Source of the DNA: Desmodus rotundus
Taxonomy: Eukaryota > Chordata > Mammalia > Chiroptera > Phyllostomidae
Assembly: GCF_022682495.2 (NCBI RefSeq)
Contig: NC_071390.1
Location: forward strand, 106,812,294-106,876,293
DNA length: 64,000 bases
Reading direction: 5' to 3'
Made by a program: the position numbers and the translations under genes. The notes under the pieces are model-generated. The model saw only the letters and a list, made by a program, of their open reading frames with translations. It was not told the DNA's origin and did not search any database. The first letter of the stretch is position 1, and each line of letters starts with the position of its first letter. This document shows positions 22,861 through 33,720 of this stretch, piece after piece.

Positions 22861-23069
22861 CAGGGTCCAGCAGAAGTAAGGCCTGCTTGACTGTGGTTGG
22901 TAGGGTAATAAAATGGATATAATAACTTATAGTTTTAATTTCAACATTTCACCTAAAATGTCATATAGTTTGCTTGAATGTGATATTGTTACATTACAGA
23001 ATTACATACTTATGATTTTGTGATAAAAGATTTTGTAATAAAAAGGGGCGTTATTTGTGCTGAGCCTTG
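22861..23069. mobile_element. Mariner-type MITE, 209 bp
   Basis: TA dinucleotides flank both ends (22859-22860, 23070-23071). The left end CAGGGTCCAGCAGAAGTAAG and the reverse complement of the right end, CAAGGCTCAGCACAAATAAC, agree at roughly three quarters of positions, forming terminal inverted repeats. The interior is AT-rich and has no open frame. The structure fits a non-autonomous Tc1/mariner element. I could not name the family. Confidence 0.7.
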
Positions 23070-23071
23070 TA

Positions 23072-26000
23072 CTTTGGTTTGGAGAAGCACTGACTTTTGA
23101 TAGCAGCTATAAATACACCAAAACTTGAGTCACAAAATGTTAGGGAAGAATATAAGCTATTTACAATTGTCCTATTGAGACAATTTACTCCAAAGAATTA
23201 GTCTGAATATTTTGGAACTATTTTTTTAAACTACTTTTTGAACTCTGAGTACATTCTTCTGATTCCTCTCAATAATAAAAAGTCTTTGTCTTGGAAATTG
23301 AGTTTAGGTTTTGCAAATAGTTAAAAGTCATTCGGAACTAAGTCTCTTGAAATAAGTGGACAACTGAGTATTTTAAAAGGTAGCCCTAATTGGTATGCTC
23401 AGGCTCTGACAGGCTTGTTAATCAGCAGCCTGGAGCTTCTGAGTTCTTCCCCATCTCCTTGAGCTCTCAGATTCAAGGCCTTCTCAAATGCACACAGACA
23501 GGGTGGCACGCCCCAACTTTGTCATTGCTTGTTTTGCTTTGTTCCTAGTGCACACATTTCCGGTATGTGCAAAGAAAGGGCTGGTAGAGCAATGATGAGC
23601 AATTGGATGTGGAAAGGAAACATTATTTAAAGGTTTTCAGACGTTAGAAGATGGTACCACTGATAAGCAGGGGGGATTTTAGGGTAAGATTTGGCTCCTA
23701 AAGATTATTCTTGAGTTTGTTAATAGTCACTTTAAGTTTCAATGGAAGAGTCAGGAAGGTGGTTAGAAAGTGGACATGATCTTAGTAAATTCAGTTCTGA
23801 AAACAAACATTTGCCACAGAGAGGTGAGGTAGGACAGATTTCCAAAGCAAAAGGCTGTATAAGAAAACAAGGGGATACAGCTGATTCTAGGGAAACCCCA
23901 TGTTGCTCAGCTGCCCTATTATCTGTCCCACCCTCCTGCCTAAAGTGGAAGCTGGAATTTGAAATAAAGACACTTTGATTTTATTTATATATTTTTAAGG
24001 TTAAAACTGAGAAAGGATGATATTTATCCAGTGCCCAAGTGAAAGTACAGTAAGAAACAGAGATTATAAGATAATTACAGCATACCCTCTGCTAAAACGT
24101 AGATTGAACACATCATGTGTAATAGTATTTATAGAAAGAAGTGCCTAACAGAGTTCTTACCATGGAGAAGGCTGTCTGGGATCAGATACTAGACCCACAC
24201 TTGCACCCAGCAGGTTATAGAGCCAAACCCAGACTGTGAGAAATTCTATAGGCCACATGAGCCAATTTCTCCAATGACCCAGCAAGCGAATTCCATGAAT
24301 AAAAGATGAAGTGGGGAATGGGAACTGTTACAGATTAAAAGAGACAAAGAAAGTCTACCAACCAAATGCAGTGTGTGTTCGTTCCTTGGATCAAGATATA
24401 AACAAATCAATGGTAAAAAGACATTTATTTTGAGATCAGTGGAAATTGAACACAAACGGGGCATTAGATATTATTAAGAAATTATGGCCAATTTTATTGG
24501 GAGTGGTAATGGAATGTGGTTAAGTGTAGAAAATGATTTTTGGTACATAATAAAACATTTATGGATGAAATGACGTGTTGAGATTGGCCTTGAAGTTTTA
24601 TAGTTAAAAAGTGGTAGGGATTGATGGAACTGAAAGAACATTGAAAACTGTCATAGACAGGTTATGAGTACATGGAGATACACTATATTATTTCCCCTAA
24701 TATATGTATTTTTAAGTGTTCTATTAGAAGGTGTTCTTTAAAATGGCAAGTAAGTTAATTGCTCAGATCCGATTAAGTCTGTGTGGTAATTGTGGGTACA
24801 TTTGTTTGTGGAGATGTGACAGGGTCCTTGCTCTAGCAGCGTGGGGACTATGGGCAAGATGTTGGCGTCAGACTGACAGGAGTTCAAATCCTGCTCTTTC
24901 AAGACAACTGCCGGACCTGGCTCACGTTTCCTGACATCTCCAAACTTCCCCCAGCGCCTCAGACCAGTGCCCAGAACCCTCAGTATTTGTCAAATGAATG
25001 CAGGAAGGAAAAGCTAAAGCAGGAGATAAACTTTTAGCACAAGTATTGACCGTAGTGTAGTATTTCAAAACATTTGTTTTAAACAATTACCAAGAAAAGG
25101 TGTAGAGCTGGGCTGGCCTCTTGTACACCATCCTCTGACTCTTAGTAGGAAGTGTTTATGTGCAAGCAGAGCCTGGGGTGAGTGGGGGATGAAGGGCAGG
25201 CATGGTTTATACCATATTCAATAGGACCTCCCTGTGCCAATTAACACAGGAGAAACTGGGCTACATTTATATTAAGTGTATATCTTGAATAGAGAAGACT
25301 CCTCCCATTTGAAATTGATGGAGAGTATCAGTGTTTCTCTGCATGTATCTGAGATACATAGCACAGTGCTTGGTGGTTAGTTGTCACAAGAGAGTGGTTT
25401 AATGAACTAAACTGACCTTATCTTGATACCTCTGATCTGAGCTCCTTACACTGAGGTTTGTTACAAAGCAAAGGTTCCCAAGGGGAGTGAGGACTGCAAA
25501 TCATCTGGGGGGCAGTTCAAAAAGCACCTCCCAATCATAACTCACACACACACGTGCACACCCATGGCTGACCTGGTGAACAACATCGCTGGTAGGCAGA
25601 CAGGTGTTCTATCCTCTGGAGTGTTGGTAAATAAGAAAGGACAACTTTAGGGACCAGCTGAGAAACCCCACACTTCTGTATCACGAAACATCACACTGCT
25701 TTATTTCAACCTTGTGGCGCAAGAGAAAATACCTGGGTAACACTTCTGAAGCAAGCTGGGTGTGACTGTTTCTACTCCAATAGTTAACAAACACGCTGCT
25801 GCTCTGGGGGGCTCTAACTTCCCAATGGCCCAGCACTGGGGTCTCATGCTTGCTGGCTTTAGGAACACCACTGTGCCCACCTTTCAGGTGCCCTGGCATC
25901 CTGTTTTGTGTGTTTTGGGGCATTGGACAGGGAGGGGCAGCCACATAGAGGGTTGTATGAGACTGTGCAGCTTATAGCTCAGCCAAGGGCCATCCTAATG

Positions 26001-26849
26001 GACAATCCATCATGACCTCCAACAGGCATGGGGCGTAATTCTACTCCTACGGATGGAAGTGTACACTTGTAAGGTAAGTGGTGATGGACTGGGGCACGTG
26101 TGTCTGGGATTCTGGAAGCTGCTGGGTATTTGAGCAAAGAAGCTATGTTCATTCATCTGTCTGTGCATGTTCTTAGCCTTTCCCAGGCAGTGGCCTCTGC
26201 CCCCGTGGCCGTCTCCCTCAACATCACACCAGGCTCTCAAAGGCTCCCCTTTGGTCATTCTCTCATTGCTCAGCCTGCCTCTCCTGGTCCAGTCCCTGCT
26301 CACGCTTCATACCTGCACTCAAGAAATGCCCTGTTCCCTTCCTTTCTGATCCAAATGAGTCAACTTTAGTGAACCATAAAAAGCCGGGCATAAATCATCA
26401 GAAACTTCCTAACAACAAAAATAAAAGGTCTTTCTTTCCTAGAGGGCAGCCAGGCTTAGCTCTGCATTTTAGAAGAGGTAGGGCAGAGGTGGGGCCAAGA
26501 ATGGGGGAATCATCAAGGAACGGAAGAAAAAGTGAACAGAAGTGTTCTGCTGCACTATTATTTTCACAGCACCGTGAAATGAAATTTGCAATCAACCTTC
26601 CCTTCCACTCCTGGAGGCAGCTGCGAAGGTGGAAATCTACTGGTCCTTTTGTAGATGAGAGGATGGCACGTGTGGGTGAAGGAAGCAGTCAAAGGTCTTC
26701 AGGTGAGAATGGGCCTGTGCGAGGAGAGAAGCTTTCAGCTGGTGCTGCCTAGACATTTTCCAATAAGACTTTTCTCACCGTTCCCTTAAATGATGTCACA
26801 CTGGCATCCTAAGAGATTTCTAAAAGCCTAAGAGGTTTCATAAAAGGGT
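23072..26849. other. Mostly unassigned non-coding sequence
   Basis: No gene is recognised. A weak MIR lies at 24826-24965. A short CACACACACACACG run is at 25541-25560. Open frames of up to 127 codons (26369-26752) overlap frames on the other strand and show no domain. Confidence 0.45.
24826..24965 (+). mobile_element. MIR-like SINE fragment
   Basis: CTCTAGCAGCGTGGGGACTA, then GCGTCAGACTGACAGGAGTT and CAAATCCTGCTCTTTC, resembles the MIR tRNA-related head in sense. It is diverged. Confidence 0.4.
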
Positions 26850-26985
26850 GGGTAACATAAGCACTACAGGGTCAGACGGTCCTGGGTTAAAATTCCAGCT
26901 TCTTTATCTGTTGGATGTAACTACAGATAAGTTATTTAACTTCTTATAACCTCACTTTCCTCATTTTTTAAATGAGGCGCTTCCA
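26850..26985 (+). mobile_element. MIR SINE
   Basis: It reads clearly in order: CATAAGCACTACAGGGTCAG, GTCCTGGGTTAAAATTCCAG, AGATAAGTTATTTAACTTC, ACCTCACTTTCCTCATTTT, AAATGAGG. Confidence 0.75.
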
Positions 26986-27295
26986 GTTAGAAAATAGATA
27001 AGTAATGGGGATGCAAATGTACAGCATCATGATTGTAGTTCATAATTTCACATTGCCTATTCTAAAGTTACTAAGAGAATAGATTTGAAAAGCTCTAGTC
27101 ACAAAAAACCAAACAAACAATCTGCAACTACGTGTGGTGATGGATAGTAACTAGGCTTAGTGTGGTAATCATTTTGTAATATATTCAATTATTAAAGCAT
27201 TATATGAGACATCTGAAACTAGTATAATGTTATATGTCAATTATATCCCAATAAAATAAATTTTAAAAAGTATGTTTTAAAAATAACAAAAATGG
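26986..27295 (+). mobile_element. L1 LINE 3' end
   Basis: It matches the terminal L1 3' UTR: GGGGATGCAAATGTACAGCA, TACTAAGAGAATAGATTTG, TGGTGATGGATAGTAACTAG, TGGTAATCATTTTGTAATAT, TGAAACTAGTATAATGTTAT, ATGTCAATTATATCCCAATA, then an A-rich tail. Only the last 300 bp are present (5' truncation). Confidence 0.88.
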
Positions 27296-27347
27296 GATTA
27301 GCTACAGCAACTACTTTGTTTGTAGCAACTATTCTCCATACCAGTTG

Positions 27348-27445
27348 GAAAAGGAACGGAAGAAGGGAGGGAGGGGGAGAGGAGGAAGGGTGATTGAGAA
27401 GGAAGAGGAAGGGAGGGAGGGAGGAGAAAAGAAGAAAAGCACAGC
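27348..27445 (+). repeat. Polypurine (GGAAGG/GGAGGGA) tract
   Basis: This is about 100 bases of almost pure purine on the plus strand, a decayed GA-rich microsatellite. The 121-codon minus-strand frame over it (SLPLPSQSPFLLSPS-like) is a product of the simple repeat. Confidence 0.85.
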
Positions 27446-29829
27446 CCAGCTGCCCTGTCCTGAGTCACCCTCAGGGAACAGAGAGCCTCCCCTGGGGAAA
27501 TGCAATATGCTGAAGACATTGTTCTCGCCAGTCTGTTACCAGAAGAACACTCTGCAAAGCAATCCTTAAAGCATTCAAAGGCAAAGACTGGGCTCAATAA
27601 TTCTTCCACTCTAATACAACAACAATGAAAATTGATGCTTATAAAGTGGGAGATGGTAAACACTAAATATTGCTCATTAATCTAGAGATATAATGGGATA
27701 CCTAACAAGCAATGACTGAGAAAGGCTTTTCAGTGGGTGTTGTTCACTCTGCTCAATAGTATATGAATAACAACAGGCAGGTGATTAAAGGAGAAGGCGG
27801 CTCATTAAGGCAGATAAAAGGGAACGTTGCATTGTTTACTCCCCACATAATTATCTTGTAAAAGTCTTCACTGGGATTGGGGGGTATTACTGTGACAAAT
27901 AGTTTCAACTGGGGATCAGGCATTTATAATGAGAATGTGTAGTCACAATGTTTAAACCACATTGAGACCTGTTAAACTGCATGCTGCATGGAAGGTGCTA
28001 AGTGAAACTGAGAATAGTGGAGAAACTTCCAGAACATTTAAGGCTGAGTTCCCCAGTGTCCCCCAAACACTCTTGGCATAGCTTCTGATGTATGAGAAAA
28101 ATGTATTTTGCTTATGTGTGTTTTATTGTTTCTGTACTGGATTATTTTAATTATTTTTTATTTTTCATTATGTGGAACAGGATTTGATTCAATTCAGTTT
28201 CTCCCTAAGATTTTTGGCCTAAATTAATTAATTGGTGAGAGAGTCTATATAGTAGGCATTGAAGGTAGTCAGAGTGGAACTGGTCACAAAATCGGATCAC
28301 TGAATATCTTAAGTACTTTGATGGTAATAAATGTTCCCGATTGATTCTGTATGTTGAGATGACTCTGATTGTAACTAAACGGCTACTCCTGGTGCGGATG
28401 CAGCCAGCAGAATGGTAAGCTTTCCCGTAAGACATTTGGATCTCAATTCTGTCGGGGACTCGATGAACCGTGAGCCTGGACTGGCTGACAGTTGGAATAA
28501 ACATTTTTCCCTGTTTGGCTGTAATGAATGACAAAGCAATGACAACTTTAGTCAAACCAGGTGCTTGACATGAAAAACACAGCTGCAACAAGCACATTCT
28601 GAAATATGTTTGTGTGGAACTAAAGACTGTTGTACTTAATCGAGTTAAAGCCCTTTGTATATGTGACTTCACTAAGCCTGATGTTCCTAAACCTTTGTAT
28701 AAGTAGAATTATGCCTTACGTCAGGCAAGAAAGTACCTCATTCTAAAAGCATTCATGTACTTGTGAATGGGAAGTTTAGTGCACATATACACATGTATTT
28801 GTTATGAAGCATGAAGTTACATGGTTCATCTAAATCTACTTTTGATATTAACCAAGTGATAAGGAGGTTTACACTACCTTTCTATTACTACTTGAATTTA
28901 TTATTTGTGCCTGTTAAATGGAATATAAACTAAACCTAAACAGTCACAGAAATAAACTGATTTTTTTAAAAAGTAGCCCATTATAATTTTGCTCCATTAT
29001 CTTTAGAAATTGACTTGTCTCTGTAAGTGATGGCTTGTCATGGATACAAAGATTCTTTTTGTTTTTCAAGGAAATGGATGAACAAGGATTGTATTTTCTT
29101 GCAATGGTTCAACACATACTTGCAGTGTGGAGGTAAAGCACTGCATTCTGCCAGCTTACCACTTTCTCAAGGAGCCACCACCACCTTTAAGGACACTCAC
29201 ACACACAATGTCACAATGTAGAATGACTCTGACCCAAAGCATTGCATTGAGACCAGCACAGGGGCACTCTCAAGGAGGTAGAAAAAGTCCTCAAGAAAAT
29301 GTCCCACCAAGGCAATTATTATGTCCAACAGCCTACAGCTTCACTTAGGATTGCTCTCTCTTTATCAGCTCCCTGGCGCTGATTTCCAGGCGTTGTTGCT
29401 CACGCTTCTCTCCTTATTCTCAGACTGGGCTTATCCTACTTGACCAACTAATGTTGACTCAATTTCCAACCTCAAATCTTATCATTTTGCTTCTAAAGGA
29501 ATGTGAGTCTTACTCATGTTGACAATCCATTTACCTAGCATTGATCCCAGCTTGTACTCTGTTTTGGCTTGTACTACCCAAGGCCAGGGGTGAACATTCA
29601 AAGGGATTCTTGCTTGATTGAGAAAATAAATTCTGTGTCTTTTTGGAAGAAAAAATCATCACTGCCTGAAATAATCAGAGGGGCTCACAAAGAACATAGA
29701 CACTGACTCAGGCATTGATGAATAGGTAGAATTGGACACTGAGCAAGGCTGATGGCAATTTTGGTGAAGGAAACAGAAAAAAAAAAAGCCAACATGAAGT
29801 GTTCAAAGGCTGACAGACCAGAATGCTGG
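27446..29829. other. Mostly unique sequence with two candidate conserved stretches
   Basis: No gene is recognised. Two parts stand out: 27640-27960 has no repeat features (TAATGGGATACCTAACAAGC, TGATTAAAGGAGAAGGCGGC, CATAATTATCTTGTAAAAG). The 28205-28672 part holds a 155-codon minus-strand frame and a local cluster of CpGs at 28370-28475. The latter frame has no recognised domain, and chance can explain its length. Confidence 0.4.
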
Positions 29830-30310
29830 TGTATTAGTTAGCTCCTGCTGTGTAACAAACTGGGCCCAAATTTGGCAACTTGAAACCATGCACACTTATT
29901 TTTTCACAGTTTCTGTGGTTCAGGGATTTCTGTGGCTTGGCTGTCTCAGGGTCTCATAAGACTGGCAAGGCTACATTATTATCTGCAGGTTCAACTAGGG
30001 AAGGACACAATTCCAACCAAGACTGAAAAACAGTCATTGAAGAAGCAGCGTGTTCTTTCTGTGTGCATATCAGGGCAGGGCATGAAGTGCTGGGCCGCTC
30101 TTTGATATTGCTGTCCAGCTGCTGGCCCAAAGGCTAGGCAGGGGTGGCAGGTGGGCCCACAGACCTGCCAGCTCCCACAGAAAGTTCTGCATCAGCTTTT
30201 CTGCTCTAGGCCATGTGTGTACTTAGTTCCATGTTGAAGGATACCCACTTCTTCTTCTAGGACACCCCCATCTTCTGAAGGTCACAGACAGTGAAGACCA
30301 AGGTAGAATC
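29830..30310 (-). mobile_element. ERVL-MaLR (MLT1-like) LTR, antisense
   Basis: The plus strand begins TGTATTAGTTAGCTCCTGCTG, then TGTAACAAACTGGGCCCAAA, CACAGTTTCTGTGGTTCAGG, GGCTGTCTCAGGGTCTCATA and CTGCAGGTTCAACTAGGGAA. This is the usual antisense start of an old MLT1-type LTR. The 3' limit (about 30310) is uncertain. Confidence 0.65.
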
Positions 30311-30429
30311 TAATCTGTCAGAGGTTCCAGCTCAGCCTTGGAGGTTCCAGTTGATCTTTGCTTCCCCTCTTTTATGTTCAGTTTCCCCTTCCCAGCTCCT
30401 TGCCCTAGGCATTTCACAGATGCAGAAAT

Positions 30430-30930
30430 GACAGTCTCACACTGAGTCCCCCACCACTACCCCCCACCCCAGCCAAACCCACCTCCCTCCCTTGCTTCCA
30501 CCCTCCCCCTTGGTTTTATCCATGTGTCCTTTACAGTAGCTCCTGAAAACCCTTTCCCCCATTATTCCCTCCCTCCTCCCCTCTGGTTATTGTCAGATTG
30601 TTCCTAATTTCAGTGTCTCTGGTTATATCTTGCTTGCTTTTTTCTTTTGTTGATTATGTCCCAGTTAAAGGTGAGATCATATGGTATTTGTCCCTCACTG
30701 CCTGACTTATTTCACTTAGCATAATGCTCTCCAGTTCTATCCATGCTGTTGCAAAGGGTAGGAGCTCCTTCTTTCTCTCTGCTGTGTAGTATTCCTGAAT
30801 ATTTACCCAGCCTCCACAATAGCCTAACCTCAACTCCTTCTGTTGTATCACATATAGACATGTATATTTCAGTGGATCTACTTCTCTGATCAAATGCTGC
30901 TGGCAATGGTAACACCAGTCGGACAGCAAC
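30430..30930 (-). mobile_element. L1 LINE 3'-region fragment, antisense
   Basis: The plus strand shows CCCTCTGGTTATTGTCAGATTG, AGGTGAGATCATATGGTATT, TGACTTATTTCACTTAGCAT, TCTATCCATGCTGTTGCAAA and CTGCTGTGTAGTATTCCTGA, the antisense L1 3' UTR order. The overlapping minus-strand frames at 30654-30929 belong to it. Confidence 0.85.
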
Positions 30931-32524
30931 AGAGCATTGGGACCTGAAATGCAGACCTCTGAAGAGGCTTTGAGAGCAGATTAGAGAGTCTCGCTAAGGT
31001 AAGGAGAAGAAGGTTATCTTCCCCTCCTTATTCAAAAGGTTACAGTGTTAAGATTCTCTCTCTCTAATGGAGACTATGGAACATTTTTACCATATTCTGG
31101 GATAAGGAGGTAAAAGAGGTTTTAGAAGTCCAGCCATTGGTGTGAGGGTCTATGTAAGCCTCAGGATCTCTGGAAGCACTCCAGGGAAAATGAGAAGGCT
31201 CTGTTGGATGGTCTTGTATATTTGCTTTCTCCTAGCCCTTTTTGGACACATTCTCATTTTGGCTAAGTGAAAATAATAAAGGCTAAATAAAAGTAATAAA
31301 GGCTAAAACCTATCCCCCTTGGGCACTCCATACTTCAAATAAAGCACACCCTGCCCCATTCACCATTCAGGTATAAACAAATCTACCTTTAACTCCTATA
31401 TGGGAGGTAAACTTGAGCAATCTAGGGCTTGTTTCAGTTTTTAAATATAGCTTAATATTTGTACAGAATAGGAAGAATACAGTTCAAGTTGATTCTCTAT
31501 GAGCAAAAAGGTCTGGAAGAAACCAGCATGTGGCCGTCACATTCCCAGAGGTGGGCACTTAGCTGTGCCCTGTCATGACCCATCCCTTTGGAGCTATCTT
31601 CTCTCTTTTTTTCTAGCTAAAGAGATGTTCACAGAAATCACTGGGTAGGGATTCTGGGAAAAGAATTTTAAAGGGGATTGTCATGCATCCATTTGTTCTT
31701 GGTTTTTCCATTTTCCTATTGCCTAGAATGGCCGCTGTAATTGTTGGCACTCTGGCATCTACCTTGGGACCATAAGGACACTCTAAGATTGAAAACATGT
31801 GCTAAACATAGAAGGACTCTGCATTTTAATGATTAGATGTGGGAGCCTTATATTAACTTTAACCTGGACTTCAGGGAGAAAACCAGTATCAGAAGTGCAA
31901 CTCCACTCAGGTAAGTCTATGCACTGGGAAATCAGTAAGGCACAGATGCAGGTGTGGGTATGGCTTCTCCTCAGCTGATCCTACCTGGAGGGTTTCTGAC
32001 TCACCCATCAGGGGTGAGTCTTGTGCTGGGGAGGGATAAATGGGATTGTATCCAGCAATGCCTCCTCAGGTCCCTGCCTTCTGACATCTGTTGAGCTATT
32101 TTCCATGCTCCCCCTGGACTGAAAAGACATGAAAAACAGAAACAGTCCCTCTGGTCCCTGAAGGAAGTCTCCCTTCCTGGGCTCAGCACCAGGCTGTGTC
32201 ACAGCACTTTGTGGGGGAAATGCCAGCAGAGGCAGCCAGGTGGTGAAGGCAACATTCCCAATTGCAAGGCAGGTTTGGGGCCTCCAGGTGAATTCCCTGC
32301 CTCTGCCACTCACTGCTGGCTCTGTGTCAACAGAGTGTTACTCCATCAATAAACTAAAGCATTGCTTCCTTCTAGAGGAAGTGTTCAAATAGCCGTCTCA
32401 TTTACAATTACTGAATGCCACCCCCATTACCCATGATTGTTCCTGCTGCTGTTAACTTGGTCTCAGTTCAGAGGAGAGAAGACCTTAGTGACACTGAAGC
32501 CATTAGGGATTTTTAATTTGGAAA
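30931..32524. other. Unassigned non-coding sequence
   Basis: No gene or confident repeat is seen apart from the 20-bp minisatellite at 31261-31307. Open frames of 60-101 codons lack motifs. Confidence 0.45.
31261..31307 (+). repeat. 20-bp tandem repeat, 2.3 copies
   Basis: GGCTAAGTGAAAATAATAAA is followed directly by GGCTAAATAAAAGTAATAAA and then GGCTAAA. The two full units differ at three positions. Confidence 0.9.
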
Positions 32525-32858
32525 CAGTGCCACAGACTGGGTGCCTTATGAACAGCAGACATTTATTTCTCACAGTTCTGGAGGCTGGAAAGTCCAAGAT
32601 CAAGGCGCCAGCAGATTCAGTGTCTGGTGAGGGCATTCTCTTCTCTAGTTCACAGTGTCTTCTCTCTGTGATCTAACATGGGGCAAAGGGCAAGGGAGCT
32701 CTCTGAGATCTCTTAGAAGGACACTAATTCCATCATGGGGGCTCCACGCTCATGACCTCTTCACCTCCCAAAGGCCCCACCTCCTAACACCAACACATGG
32801 AGGGGGCTAGATTAAGCTTCAACAGCTGATTAGGGCAGACACATTCAATCTATATCAG
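32525..32858 (-). mobile_element. ERVL-MaLR (MLT1/MST-like) LTR, antisense
   Basis: The plus strand shows GCCACAGACTGGGTGCCTTA, ATTTATTTCTCACAGTTCTG, GAGGCTGGAAAGTCCAAGAT, CAAGGCGCCAGCAGATTCAG, CTCATGACCTCTTCACCTCC and CAAAGGCCCCACCTCCTAAC. The first bases of the LTR (plus-strand left end) appear truncated or diverged. Confidence 0.85.
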
Positions 32859-33009
32859 TTACTCAACCTAAAGTGACATTAGAGATAGAGGGAAAGAAAT
32901 TGCCTCATTTGCTTAAATGGTTTATTTAAGTCCTTAACATTTTTTGTTTTTATATAATTGTAGAGTAGTACAGAGGGAACCTACAAGTTACCCAACCTCC
33001 TTGGCTCTT

Positions 33010-33135
33010 TGCCTTCTGTCAATCTGTTCCATTGCCAGTAAAATGGTCTGAGAAATTTCTACCTTTCAAAGTCATTGTGGGGATGAGATGAAGTCCTGCA
33101 GATGAGATTTCCAGTGCAGTGGTATGTCATCCCAG
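33010..33135 (+). mobile_element. MIR SINE fragment
   Basis: GCCTTCTGTCAATCTGTTCC, GCCAGTAAAATGGTCTGAG and GTCATTGTGGGGATGAGATG match the sense 3' half of MIR. Confidence 0.5.
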
Positions 33136-33571
33136 AAATGTGGATTCTTATGCCATCTTTCACTCAAGTTTTCATCAGTTGATTTGAAAAATGGGCATTG
33201 GGAGCGAACATATTTCAGATAAGCAGATGGAGTCCTAGACTATTAGGTTTTGCTGGTGTGTAAACTTCCTCTACTAAGGCTCTGCAATGGGGGCCTGCAA
33301 ATTAACTGACAAGAGAGACTAACAGGAGAAATCAAGGTTGATTTCCAATGGCTTTAGTGGGAAAGTATGGAAGATTCTACTGGGCTCTTTGAAGCTAATA
33401 GGCAGCTGAATTCTCACTTCCAGGTGCTGAGTTAGCCTTCTTCCAAACAGAAGACTTCCTCAGGGATGGTGAATGGCAGCTGTATTTGGAGGAGTATCTG
33501 CTTAATTTTAAATAACATTTCTTTCTGTGCCTGCTAGTTATTCAGATGTTTTCAGTTTAATGTAACTTTTA

Positions 33572-33720
33572 ATCCCTTTATTCTCAAACTTGAGCATGTA
33601 TCAGAGTCACCTGGAAGCCTCATCAAAACAGAGTTTTAGGTCTGAAGTCGGGATGACAAAATGACATTTCTACAATTCTAGAATCACTGACCGGTGATAA
33701 CCTTTGGCTGCTACACAGAG
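33572..33720 (+). mobile_element. MER5-like hAT-Charlie MITE fragment
   Basis: TTATTCTCAAACTTGAGCAT, then GTATCAGAGTCACCTGGAAG, CCTCATCAAAACAGAGTTTT and GACATTTCTACAATTCTAG, is the MER5A-type order. It is diverged, and the right terminus is not clean. Confidence 0.65.

Noticed and set aside
27298..27663. 121-codon minus-strand frame
   Set aside because: Its middle is a translation of the polypurine tract, and no domain is present.
30654..30929. 91-codon minus-strand frame with some protein-like look
   Set aside because: It is L1 3'-region sequence in sense on the minus strand and is not a gene.
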